DNA of 64,000 bases from Flavobacterium sufflavum (GTDB lineage: Bacteria; Bacteroidota; Bacteroidia; Flavobacteriales; Flavobacteriaceae). The stretch lies in NCBI RefSeq assembly GCF_004016525.1, contig NZ_SACJ01000014.1:47659-111658 (forward strand), read 5' to 3'. The position numbers and the translations under genes were made by a program. Numbering within the stretch: position 1 is the first letter of the stretch; each line of letters starts with the position of its first letter. This document shows positions 18,724 through 29,100 of the stretch, in pieces. Below the pieces are notes generated by a model. It worked only from the letters and a program-made list of their open reading frames with translations, searched no databases and was not told where the DNA came from.

Positions 18724-21345
18724 TTATTTTAATTTTTTAAATCGCAACACCGAAAAAGAATAGGCCGGAATTTCTTTATCAGCCACCTCAGACAACGAAA
18801 TGCTATTAGTCACAGGAAGAAGCTGTTTGTCTTCAGGACGACCACTCAAACAAGTATAAGAAACTTTAGTTTCCAAATTATCTAAAGAACTCAAATCCAG
18901 TTTAGTCTTAACTGATACAGGAAGCAAATTAACAATCTTAACTATATAATCTCCAGAAGCTTTATCGTGAACTACAGAAACATTGATACGTTTCTTTACA
19001 GCTTCAGATCTATCAGATAAGTCTAATGTAGTAGGAATATAAGTGTCTCCTCCATTTTGCCCAAACATTTTTTGCATATAATAACCCACTGTTGGTTTTA
19101 CCTCTGTATTATTAAAATAAATCATATCGGGATTCCACTGGGTGAAATTCTCTTTAGCCAATAATGGAGCATATGAAGTCATGGCCACCACATCACCGTT
19201 GCGTTCTATATTTGATAAATGTAATGCCTCTGCCAATGCCGACTCTAAGTTAGGACCTCCCTTAGCACGAGCGGCATATTCTCCCAAATATACCTTAGCT
19301 TTATTTCTATCGTAGCTATCGTAAAAATCTTGATTATTAATATACCAACCTACAGACTGATACCCATGCTCATCCACCATTGACAAACCCAGTTTGTCTG
19401 CTATTTGCCAACCTTCTTCATAATCAGTACCATCCAACATAGGCCCAGTTGTTCCTATTACGGTAATTTGTGGATATTTCTCTTTGATAGCTTTGTAAAT
19501 CATCGTAAATCGTTCTTCGAATACATCAGTGATCATGTCCTCATTACCCACACCAATGTATTTCAAATTGAATGGTTTTGGATGTCCTGCTTCAGCACGT
19601 ATCTTACCCCATTTGGTATTTACTCCTCCATTAGCCCATTCGATTAAATCTAAAACTTCTTGCACATATTCACCCATTTGCTCCATTGGTATTCCGCCTT
19701 GTTGTCCTCCATGTGAGTTTTGACAAGGTATTCCGGCAGCAACCACAGGTAAAGGGAGTACACCTATATCTTCACAGAACTGAAAATATTCGAAATAGCC
19801 CAATCCTACAGTTTGATGATAATTCCAGATGTTTCTTTGTGGTACACGAGCTTCCAATGGCCCAATAGTATTTTTCCATCGATACATATTTTCCAATCCA
19901 TCTCCATGAGACAAGCAACCTCCCGGAAAACGCATAAATTTTGGTTTTAGGTCGGCAATGGTCTGTGCCAAATCTGATCTCAATCCGTTTTTGCGTCCTT
20001 TGAACGTCTTTTGTGGAAACAATGAAATCATATCCATCGCAACCGTTCCCTGAAAACGAGGATGAATCTCTAATTTAGCATCAGCAACCGTTTGAGAAGC
20101 TGTTAAAACAATTTCTTGTTTCTTCCAGTTTGTAGAAGTACAATTTAATGTCTTTTCCCCACATACCTTACCGTCTTTATCCACTAAACGAATCAGAACC
20201 TGCCCTCCTTTTCCTTCTTGTATTTTAGTGAAGAATGAAAAATTATACTTGTCGCCAGCTTTTAAAGGTATTCCTTCAAAACCTTCATTAACCAAAGTTG
20301 CATCAAATCCATCTAATTTTAACTTCACATAATGCTTATTGTTAGGATGTACTGGTGAAATGCTGTCAATTGTCCAAAAAGCCCCTTTTCCTTTCAATTC
20401 CCAAGCTTTACTACTATTCCAGTTTTTATCTTTTCCTTCTTTGTCGGTCAAAGAATATTCAAAATCACGATTCTGAATCAATTCTGCATAAAGTCCACCG
20501 TCGGCAGCGTAATTTAAATCTTCAAAAAACACCCCAATCAACATATCACTTATAGATTTGCTTTCAGCACTATTTAGGTTCACTTTAGCTTCTAACGGTT
20601 TCAAAGAAGCAAAACGAGTAGCATCATCATAAGTAGATTCTCCATTCAATATCCCTTTGTAGGCGACCATTTGTTGTGCTTTCATTAATCCATCAACAAC
20701 ACTCCACTTCACTTTATGTATTGTTCCAGTAGCATTTTCTCCATTGATATTTATAGTGTTACGCAGATTTGCATTTGTTCTCGAAGTAATTTCTTTTACT
20801 CCCGAAAAACTTTTAAAATCCTCTGTAGTAACTGAATATATTTTCTCTTTTCCACTTAGTTTACCTATCCATGTTACATCATAACTATTTCCTCTTTTAA
20901 CCGCCTCAATGGATAGACAATTATCATTCAACAACATCTTATTATATGATTGCCTTTTCCACTTTACTAAATCTTCCGAAGCAACATGTGCCACTATCCC
21001 CTCCTTTTCGTTCACTGTCCAGAAGCAATGCCAAATTCCTTGTTCATCTCTCAATAAAAAAGGTTGTATCAGGGTTTTTTCTCTGCCATAATCACTCTTC
21101 AGATACCTGTATTCGGATCCAACAGTATGCCATATTTTCTTATCCGTACTCCAAGCAAACATCAAACCGTTAAATCTTTTTCCTTCCTGTTTTGTATAAG
21201 CAAATAAATAAACAGAATCCGGTTCTTTAGCCCATACAAATGAACTGAACTGTCCTATCAAAAAAATCAACAAGAACATTAAAATCCTTTTCTTGCTATT
21301 CGCTTTTTTATTATCGCTAATTATTAAATCTTTTACTTTTTTCAT
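18724..21345 (-). CDS. GH51 alpha-L-arabinofuranosidase with an extra N-terminal propeller-like domain
   Basis: This 873-residue secreted protein has residues ~45-235 that look like part of a five-bladed propeller (YLFAYTKQEGKRFNGLMFAWSTDKKIWHTVG, WHCFWTVNEKEGIVAHVASEDLVKW); GH51 enzymes usually lack this. GH51 proper begins near 255 (IGVFFEDLNYAADGGLYAELIQNRDFEYS), with a CBM4/9-like insert at about 310-440. The barrel carries acid/base Glu near 600 in IGVGNEDM and nucleophile Glu near 687 in YLGEYAARAKGG, and a C-terminal sandwich ends in SFSVLRFKKLK. It removes terminal arabinofuranose from arabinan or arabinogalactan. The N-terminal part is half a propeller, so it may be a remnant or a binding domain. 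Confidence 0.88.
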   Translation of the reverse strand: MKKVKDLIISDNKKANSKKRILMFLLIFLIGQFSSFVWAKEPDSVYLFAYTKQEGKRFNGLMFAWSTDKKIWHTVGSEYRYLKSDYGREKTLIQPFLLRDEQGIWHCFWTVNEKEGIVAHVASEDLVKWKRQSYNKMLLNDNCLSIEAVKRGNSYDVTWIGKLSGKEKIYSVTTEDFKSFSGVKEITSRTNANLRNTININGENATGTIHKVKWSVVDGLMKAQQMVAYKGILNGESTYDDATRFASLKPLEAKVNLNSAESKSISDMLIGVFFEDLNYAADGGLYAELIQNRDFEYSLTDKEGKDKNWNSSKAWELKGKGAFWTIDSISPVHPNNKHYVKLKLDGFDATLVNEGFEGIPLKAGDKYNFSFFTKIQEGKGGQVLIRLVDKDGKVCGEKTLNCTSTNWKKQEIVLTASQTVADAKLEIHPRFQGTVAMDMISLFPQKTFKGRKNGLRSDLAQTIADLKPKFMRFPGGCLSHGDGLENMYRWKNTIGPLEARVPQRNIWNYHQTVGLGYFEYFQFCEDIGVLPLPVVAAGIPCQNSHGGQQGGIPMEQMGEYVQEVLDLIEWANGGVNTKWGKIRAEAGHPKPFNLKYIGVGNEDMITDVFEERFTMIYKAIKEKYPQITVIGTTGPMLDGTDYEEGWQIADKLGLSMVDEHGYQSVGWYINNQDFYDSYDRNKAKVYLGEYAARAKGGPNLESALAEALHLSNIERNGDVVAMTSYAPLLAKENFTQWNPDMIYFNNTEVKPTVGYYMQKMFGQNGGDTYIPTTLDLSDRSEAVKKRINVSVVHDKASGDYIVKIVNLLPVSVKTKLDLSSLDNLETKVSYTCLSGRPEDKQLLPVTNSISLSEVADKEIPAYSFSVLRFKKLK

Positions 21346-21448
21346 TTTAAATCGTTGGTTTAACGTTTTTCTCCTTTAAATGATTTTTATGCTTTAAATC
21401 CACTACTTGTTATAGAAACATAATATTATTTACCTTCTTTTTTATATC

Positions 21449-21486
21449 ATATTGCCGAGTCTCTGAACGAACAGACCCGGCAATAT
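21449..21486. terminator. Hairpin between the tandem GH43 gene and the GH51 gene
   Basis: ATATTGCCG pairs with CGGCAATAT, extended by GTCT/AGAC inside. There is no U-run, so read-through into the GH51 gene is likely; it may set the ratio of the two messages. Confidence 0.5.
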
Positions 21487-21595
21487 TGAATTTTGAGCGT
21501 AAATACTTAATGAGTAAACCTATAATAGTACTATCCTAAAAATTATTATTTTCCATGATTCTCACCTAACTCAAATTTAGATTGAAATATCTGTG

Positions 21596-24052
21596 TTATT
21601 TGAAGTCTAACTTAAGTTTCCACTTTTCAGCAAGCTTTTCTGCTTCTTCCTTTGTCAAATGAATTACTGCTGCATGTTTTGGAGAAATAAAATTTGTAGT
21701 TTTCATCACTCCTTCGTTGAAATGACCAAGGTCTTTGAAGTTTTCAAAATCAGAAGTTTCACTGAAACCAAAATTATGAGGATCAATACCATAGATATCA
21801 TACATCAACACCCATTTATCTTCACCAATTCGTTTCCATACATTTGGTGCTTCACACGGCTTAGGCTCAGGGTCATACCATCTTGCATCAAATTCATAAT
21901 CACCATTTATCCTGTTAGAAACTGCCTGCTTAATACCTGGAGTTCCATCATGGGACACATAAAACATTCTATACTTCCCATTCACTTTTGTAATATCAGC
22001 GTCAATTGCTGATACATTAGGATCTGCATATTCAAATAATAATTGTGGTCTAGATTCTAATTTATCAAAATCATCATTGATATAGGCATAGTATAACTTA
22101 TTAGCTTCATTTTGGAAACGCATCGTAAAGTATATCATTAATTTTCCTTTATTTTCATCATAGATAACTTCAGGTGCCCAGGCACAACCAATTTCACTAA
22201 ATTCTGCAGAAAATTCATTGAGATAAATATTCTTGCGCTTCCAGTTAATCAAATCCCAGGATTTCATTAATACCAAACCTTTATTGTTTCCCCAACCGTA
22301 TTTTGCTTTGTCACGCTCCCACTCGGTATCGCGAAAACCATCTCTTTTTGCAAGTACGTGAAGATCAGTCATAGCTAAATAAAATGCACCATCAGGACCA
22401 CGGTAAATGTGTGGATCACGGATTCCTTTTTGACTGGCTATAGTATCACCCGTAATGATTGGTTTACCGTCATTTAATGCTGTAAAACTGTATCCGTCAG
22501 GACTTAGAGCCATATACAAACTATGTGTCTCGTCTTTATGAAAAACCATCAAATAAGCACTCATGTCTTTCTCTGTAGGAGTAGCATTTGCATAACGAAA
22601 ATCTTTGAAGATGCTTTTTCCTTTTCCAAAAGAAATCAAACCTGATCTCAAGGCATAAAATCCTTTGTAATTATTATGATGCATTTTAGAAACATCAATA
22701 TCCTTGGCTACAACAGTCCATTTAATTCCATCTTTACTCGCTGAGAAAGTACAATTGTTTCCTTTGTTCAATATTTTTAAGAAAAAATGTTTTCCAAATT
22801 TATTTGGTATTTTAGTGTTGTGTTCCGCATCTTTATAAACGGTGAAATTTTTACCGTCTGAAACAATCCCTGAAAAAGCTTTCTCATTATAAAACAGAAT
22901 CAATCCTGCCTGATTGTCTTTATCAAACTGAACCTCAACCTGAGTGACATAAGATTTATCAGTTGGAGTAATCAATAATTTTCGTGCATTATCCGGAGAA
23001 TCTCCATTTGCTTTTACCGTAAGTGATTTATTTTTTAATGTTAGAGCCTCAGGCGCATACTCTTTCCAAAATGTCCATTGTAAACCTAATTCTGAACCTT
23101 TAAAGTCGTCAGACAATTCAAGTCCTTGTTTTGTTGTTTTATTGGTTACAATTGGATTTGCTTTTTTTATAGTACGATACCAGCCATCTGAAGTCCATTC
23201 AATAGGCTCAATTAATGTTTGACGACCCAAAGTATGGTAACCATTAGCGTAAGCGTGATACACAATCCACCAATTTCCGTTTACATCATCTATTATTGTA
23301 CCATGCCCTTTTGACCACCAATTGTCTCTATCACTATAAGTATGCACAATTGGGTTATACGGAGAATTTTCCCAAGGACCTGTTGGATTCTTAGAACGTG
23401 CTACAACAACCATATGACTTGTTGCCGGACCTGCTGTTCCTCCCTCAGCTGAAGTCATATAGTAATAGCCATCTTTATAGGTTAATTTAGGAGATTCTAA
23501 ACACATACATTCTGTTTTCCAACCTTTGGGATATACCCATCCGTCATAAACTGATTTAAGTTCTCCAATAGTACTCAAACCATCATCCGAAAGACGAATC
23601 ACTTTTCCCTCATTAACATATAAAAAACGTTGTCCATCCTTCCCTACCACATGTCCAGGATCAATCCCAGGAACTTTTAAATCAATTGGTTTACTCCATG
23701 GTCCTTTAATATCATTAGCCCAAACTACCCAGTTTGTTTGTGCTGCTGGATAATAAAGATAAAATTTACCGTTATGTTTTACAAGATCAGGTGCCATAGC
23801 CGAACCCTCATACTCTGGTATTACACGGGTAATAGGTTCCCAATTAACCAAATCCTGAGAATGCCAAATCAAAAAACCCGGCTTATAATAAAATGGAGAA
23901 TGTGTCATGTAATAATCCTTTCCATCACGTAAAATCGTTGGATCAGGATAATCCCCAGACAAAATAGCTTTGGGATATTCCTGAGCTATTATTGTTGAAG
24001 TACAACAAAATAAAAAAGATAATAAAAGAAAAAGAGATTTAATTTTGGTCAT
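21596..24052 (-). CDS. Two-domain GH43-GH43 glycosidase
   Basis: This 818-residue secreted protein (signal SLFLLLSFLFCCTSTIIAQ) has two catalytic units. Unit 1 (about 28-310) starts with LSGDYPDPTILRDGKDYYM and carries a following beta-sandwich (about 315-490; ALTLKNKSLTVKANGDSPDNARKLL) typical of xylosidase/arabinofuranosidase GH43 proteins. Unit 2 (about 500-810) has GIRDPHIYRGPDGAFYLAM (Asp near 545), CAWAPEVIYDE and PCEAPNVWKRIGEDKWVLM as its catalytic blocks. Tandem GH43 proteins often join two bond specificities on one arabinose-rich substrate. It is the first gene after the conserved promoter element at 24297-24440 and so probably the first gene of the enzyme operon running to 12713. 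Confidence 0.87.
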   Translation of the reverse strand: MTKIKSLFLLLSFLFCCTSTIIAQEYPKAILSGDYPDPTILRDGKDYYMTHSPFYYKPGFLIWHSQDLVNWEPITRVIPEYEGSAMAPDLVKHNGKFYLYYPAAQTNWVVWANDIKGPWSKPIDLKVPGIDPGHVVGKDGQRFLYVNEGKVIRLSDDGLSTIGELKSVYDGWVYPKGWKTECMCLESPKLTYKDGYYYMTSAEGGTAGPATSHMVVVARSKNPTGPWENSPYNPIVHTYSDRDNWWSKGHGTIIDDVNGNWWIVYHAYANGYHTLGRQTLIEPIEWTSDGWYRTIKKANPIVTNKTTKQGLELSDDFKGSELGLQWTFWKEYAPEALTLKNKSLTVKANGDSPDNARKLLITPTDKSYVTQVEVQFDKDNQAGLILFYNEKAFSGIVSDGKNFTVYKDAEHNTKIPNKFGKHFFLKILNKGNNCTFSASKDGIKWTVVAKDIDVSKMHHNNYKGFYALRSGLISFGKGKSIFKDFRYANATPTEKDMSAYLMVFHKDETHSLYMALSPDGYSFTALNDGKPIITGDTIASQKGIRDPHIYRGPDGAFYLAMTDLHVLAKRDGFRDTEWERDKAKYGWGNNKGLVLMKSWDLINWKRKNIYLNEFSAEFSEIGCAWAPEVIYDENKGKLMIYFTMRFQNEANKLYYAYINDDFDKLESRPQLLFEYADPNVSAIDADITKVNGKYRMFYVSHDGTPGIKQAVSNRINGDYEFDARWYDPEPKPCEAPNVWKRIGEDKWVLMYDIYGIDPHNFGFSETSDFENFKDLGHFNEGVMKTTNFISPKHAAVIHLTKEEAEKLAEKWKLKLDFK

Positions 24053-24296
24053 ATTTTAGTTAGTTATTTATTAAGAATTCAAAAATATTGGGGTAATCAT
24101 TAAAACAACCGATACCCTCTTGTAAGACAATCATTTTCAAAAAGTCTTCTTTAACAAAAAACATCTTTTTACTTTGACTCATTAAAATCATGACTTTTTA
24201 GCATTAAAAAACATCAAATAGATTTAAATGATTATATTTTTCAGAAGCAAATTATTATTAATGTTAAATATACACTTATTTTAAATGTCTAATAAA
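24053..24296 (-). other. Leader of the tandem GH43 gene, no gene seen
   Basis: About 240 AT-rich bases separate the predicted -7 element from the ATG. No open frame or strong hairpin was found. Confidence 0.5.
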
Positions 24297-24440
24297 CAAA
24301 ATTAGCCAGAACCGTTAATTTTGGAGATAAATTATCATTCATTATTTATAAATCATAGACCAATTACAGCATTAACTCACTAAAAACAAGGCTTTTTTTG
24401 TGATACTATATTTTTAAGTAAAAAATAATTTCATTTTACA
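24297..24440 (-). promoter_or_regulatory. Promoter with conserved upstream element, copy B
   Basis: A -7 element TAATTTTG (minus strand, 24297-24304) lies the same 21 bases from GATAATTTATC as in copy A. GATAAATTATCATTCATT begins at 24326, GATACTATATTTTT at 24402 (76 bases on, as in copy A) and TTTTACA at 24434. The palindrome TATTTTT-N4-AAAAATA is also kept, with a different N4. Between these blocks the two copies differ freely, as expected for binding sites under selection. Confidence 0.65.
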
Positions 24441-24525
24441 GATTATCAAGAATAAATAATTAAAAATCATAAATTGATTATTTTGGAAAATTGACCGTAC
24501 AAATCTTTTCACCAATACATATTTA

Positions 24526-24564
24526 AAAATTAGCCAGGTTCAAAATTCAATCTGAACCTAGCTT
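24526..24564 (-). terminator. Terminator after SusD of pair 2
   Basis: TAGCCAGGTTCA pairs with TGAACCTAGCTTA (one mismatch). The minus-strand transcript continues into UAAUUUUUAAA. It lies about 100 bases past the SusD stop. Confidence 0.7.
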
Positions 24565-24665
24565 ACTTTATTTAGTAGTTTCTATTTAGTAACTGGATTT
24601 ATTCTTACTTAGATCTATTTTAAAACATTATCTAATGTAATCCAGTGTACATCCAAAAAAACACT

Positions 24666-26156
24666 TTATTTTACATTAGGAATTGGAGCCCAATAATAGG
24701 TATGATTTGTATCATCTGGATGATTGATTAAAGGTACTTCAGATGGATCACGATCAATAAGAGCTTTTGCAACAGTTTCAGTTCTAATAAGATCAAACCA
24801 TCTTGCTGCAGGTTCTCCTCCTGTAAATTCCCAACCTCTTTCAGCTACAACTGCAGCCTTAAAATCAGTTTGAGACAAGCCAGATGTAAGATTAGCTAAA
24901 CCAGCTCGAGTTCTTACTTCATTGATTGCTGCATAAGCAGTTGTCTCTGGACTTGCAGACATGGCTTTTGCTTCGGCGTAGGTAAGTAATACTTCAGCAT
25001 AGCGTATAACAGGAACAGTCATACTTCCCCACCAATTTGCAGCTGTGTGAGTTGTTTTATTGTAACTATCATCAAAACGGTATTTCAAAAAATAAGGATG
25101 TTTACGCAAATTTTTAGTGTAATCTCCAGGAGTATTAGGATTTCCATTTAAAAAATACACTTTTTGATAGGTTGCATCTTTTCTAGGTCCTGAAGGAAAC
25201 TTATTGTAAAAGGCAATTTCTCCATACCCATCACTCCAACCACCTTCATCTTCAGGAGCATAAGAATTTGGACCGGTCATACTACCATTTTCAAAATTAA
25301 AAACAGGTAAATTATTATTGTAATAACATCCGTAAACGGTCTCATGATTATACTTATTTTGTATATCAAACAAGTCAGCACTATTAGTTTCTAATTTATA
25401 GCCCCATGTTCCTTTATTATCAATAACTTCTTTAGCTTTTGCAGCAGCCAATGCATATTTATCGGTTTGTTTAAGTGGCCATCCCGCCATTGTAAGATAA
25501 ACATTTGCTAACAATGCTTTAGCCGATCCACTGGTAGGATAAATATCAACACCGTTTTGAACTCTAACACCACTCCAATGTGCAGGTAACATAATCTCTG
25601 CCTTTTTTAAATCTTCAACAATCAAGGCATAAACATCAGTAGGTTGAGAATTTGGTAAATCAGTATACACTTTTGATTCAGTTGGCAGAGGCACTGCACC
25701 CCAAACTCTGGTCAAAAAGAAATAACTAAGTGCGCGACTAAAATAAGCATATCCGGCAGTATTGTTTCTTTCAACTTCACTAGCTTGTACTGCATTTTGA
25801 TAATTTGCAATCAAGGCATTAGCCGATTTAATAGTGGCATAGAAATTATTCCACCATGCAGTCATCCTGTCATTAGATGATGTAGCATTAAAGGTGTCGA
25901 AGTCTGAAAAATTAAATTTATTACCTGCTCTTTGAACAGAGAAATCATCTGCACCATAACAAGTTGCAATACCAGATGACGTATTAAATGCACCATTAAT
26001 CTTAAGACTCAATGCAATAGTTGCCATATCCAGGTCACTACTTGTTTTGTAAAAATTCAAAGGGGTAATACTCCCCTTTGGAGTTTCGTCTAAATAACTG
26101 TTGTCACAGGATGAAAAACCAATCATCACTACGATTAAATATATATATAGTTTCAT
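24666..26156 (-). CDS. SusD/RagB-family glycan-binding lipoprotein (pair 2)
   Basis: I chose the start at 26156 (MKLYIYLIVVMIGFSSC), which gives a clean lipoprotein signal; the ATG at 26195 would overlap the SusC gene and add a charged leader. The mature start CDNSYLDETPKGSITPLNFY is typical of SusD. Further family blocks are RALSYFFLTRVWGAVPLP, RYAEVLLTYAEAKAMS and ERGWEFTGGEPAARWFDLIR. At about 496 residues it is a normal to short SusD. It caps the SusC at 26185-29490, and the genes are 28 bases apart. Its substrate may differ from that of pair 1, because the two SusD proteins are clearly different in sequence. Confidence 0.92.
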   Translation of the reverse strand: MKLYIYLIVVMIGFSSCDNSYLDETPKGSITPLNFYKTSSDLDMATIALSLKINGAFNTSSGIATCYGADDFSVQRAGNKFNFSDFDTFNATSSNDRMTAWWNNFYATIKSANALIANYQNAVQASEVERNNTAGYAYFSRALSYFFLTRVWGAVPLPTESKVYTDLPNSQPTDVYALIVEDLKKAEIMLPAHWSGVRVQNGVDIYPTSGSAKALLANVYLTMAGWPLKQTDKYALAAAKAKEVIDNKGTWGYKLETNSADLFDIQNKYNHETVYGCYYNNNLPVFNFENGSMTGPNSYAPEDEGGWSDGYGEIAFYNKFPSGPRKDATYQKVYFLNGNPNTPGDYTKNLRKHPYFLKYRFDDSYNKTTHTAANWWGSMTVPVIRYAEVLLTYAEAKAMSASPETTAYAAINEVRTRAGLANLTSGLSQTDFKAAVVAERGWEFTGGEPAARWFDLIRTETVAKALIDRDPSEVPLINHPDDTNHTYYWAPIPNVK

Positions 26157-26184
26157 TTTTTTAGTTTTAATTAAGTTGAATTTT

Positions 26185-29100
26185 CTACAATCCAATGTTT
26201 AGTGATAAAGTGACTGTTTTTGGAGATGGATATGCTCCCAAATCGATTCCCGCATCGGCATCACTACTTGATGAAGTTGAAGATGCTTCAGGATCAAATC
26301 CTTTGTATTTAGTAAAAGTCAAAAAGTTTTGTGCACTAATTGATATTTTAGCTGATGATACATTAACCACACTTTTTGGTATAGAATATGACAAACTAAT
26401 ATTTTTAACTCTTACATAGCTTGCATCTTGAAGAAAACGAGTTGATTCAATAATATTTCTATTTGTGGTACTTCCCGGATTAGCCCAAACTGCATTTGTA
26501 TTTTGAGGTGTCCAATAATTAGATACTTCGTTCAAAGTAGGATAAGCAACATCTGATGTTGGTACTGCAGTTGCAGCATAGGTAGCATTAAACATTTTGT
26601 TTCCATGTGCTCCTTGAATAAATATATTCAATTCGAAATTTTTATAACTAAAGTTGTTAGTAAATCCCCATTGATATTTAGGTGTTGCCGAACCTGAAAT
26701 CACTTTATCCTCATCTCCAATTGAATTATTTCCACTTACATCAGTATAACGGTTATCCCCAGCTTTGAAACCAAGTGTAGGATCGTCATTTTTATAAATA
26801 CCAGTCCATGGTATTAGGTAAAATGAACCTAAAGGTTCCCCTTTTTTAATAGCTTGAATCGGACTTGAAATTAAACCATTAATTGGTCCTCTCAATACTA
26901 TAGACTCATCACCTAAACTCATTACTTTATTTTGATTGGTCGAAAAGTTACCACCTAATGACCATTTGAAATTTTCAGATTGAATAGCATCAAAATCAAC
27001 AGCCATTTCAAAACCTCTATTATTTACTTTTCCTACGTTTTTCAAGAATGTACCACCACCACTGTAATTTGGGATATTGGTAAATAACAACAAATCGCGA
27101 GTATCTTTATTATAATAATCAGCAGTAAAATTTAATCGGTTATTTAATAAACTAACATCAATACCCACATCTACTTGACTCGTTGTTTCCCATTTTACAT
27201 CCGGAGTTGCGGGATTACCTATGGAATACCCTAAATATCCAGTAGGCGTACCATATGAATAGGTAAAAGGATTAAGTAATCCAAGAGTACTATATGGAGG
27301 TACAGATTGATTTCCTGTAATTCCCCATCCCGCTCTTAGTTTTAGAGTTGAAAAAACATCCATATCTTTTATAAATGACTCTTCAGAAAGCTTCCATCCT
27401 AAACCAACGGATGGAAAATTACTCCATTTATTTTTTCCTTGAAATTTAGAAGAACCATCTCTTCTCATCGTTGCAGTTAAAAGATATTTACTATCATAGG
27501 CATATTCCAAACGTCCCATATAAGATAGTATGCCCCAATTTGTATAATTAGAAGAAATACCCTGGCTAGCATTTAATGATAGATTATCATATCCATTGAT
27601 AGTAGATGACAGACCAGAACCGCTGGCACCAAATCCAGAAGTTTTATTTGAAGTATTCTCATAAACAGCTGTAACTGTTAGGTCATGAACAGTATTAAAT
27701 GTTTTATGAAACGTAAGTATATCACTATTTTGAAAAGTATAAGCTTCTCTATAGCTTTGACCCGATCCCATATTACCAGGGCTAATCCATTGATTGTTCA
27801 AGAATGCACCTTTAGAAATTTTCATATCTAAACCTGTATTGACTGTAAAAGTCAACCAATCGGTAATTTTGTATTTTAATTTACCATTAAAAATACCCAC
27901 ATTTGAAAAATCATTACTATTTCTTTCTTTAAGTATCATATAAGGATTTTGCCAAATTGGGGATACCGCTCTAACATTATATAAACCATTGGCATCATCA
28001 TCATATATTGGTTCTGTTGGAGCCCAAGTCATTCCTGACATCACGGGATTCCCTTTATCTCCAATATCAGTATTGTTTTTAGAATTAATTCTGCTAACAA
28101 ACATTCCAAGATCTAAATTGAAACGCTCACTCAATTTTATTCCTAAATTAGAACGAAGTCCAAATTTATTTTGATTTGAATTTAAAAGTAAACCTTCTTG
28201 ATCTGTGTAAAATCCAGAAATAAAGTACTTAGTATTGTCGGTTCCTCCGGATACTGTAACTTGATGGTTTTGTGTTACTGCATTAGCAAAAATCTTATTT
28301 TGCATATCAGTTGTTTTATTTGCAAATGAATCAGGATTTGGAAATACAGTAGTACCTGCAGCAACATTGGCTACTTTAGCATAAGTTACTGCATCCATCA
28401 AATCATATTTCTTCATAGGGCTGTTAAAACTAACAAAAGAAGAATATTGAATTTTTGTTTTTCCGGTTTTTCCAGATTTAGTAGTAATTAATATTACACC
28501 ATTAGCCCCTCTTGATCCGTAAATAGCTGTCCCTGAAGCATCCTTTAAAATTTCCATGGAACTAATATCATTTATATTAACATCCTGAAAACCGGAACTA
28601 CTTAAAGCAATACCATCTACAACATATAAAGGTTCATTCCCTGCATTAACAGAATTTGCACCTCTAATACGGACTTTTATACCTCCTCCAGGAGCACCCG
28701 AATTATTGTTTACAGCCACACCGGCAACACGACCTTGTATAGCAGCTGCAGAATTTAGAACAGGTTGGTCTTTATAACTATCCGAAGACAATGTTGTCAC
28801 AGCTCCAGTTAAGTCTTTACGTTTTTTGGATCCGTAACCAACTACCACCACATCTTCTAATTTACTTGTTTCTTGTAGCAGGACAATTTTTAAGTTTTCC
28901 GATTTAGAAACTTTTACTTCTTGGGTGGCAAAACCGATATAAGAAATGACTAATGTACTTTCGCTATCTGCGGTTTTTAATTCAAAATTACCGTCAAAAT
29001 CTGTAGTCGTTGCTTTTTTTGTGTTTTTAACAAGTATTGTAACTCCAGGTAAAGGAGCTCCTTTTTCGTCAGTAATTTTACCTTTAATTATATTTTGCTG

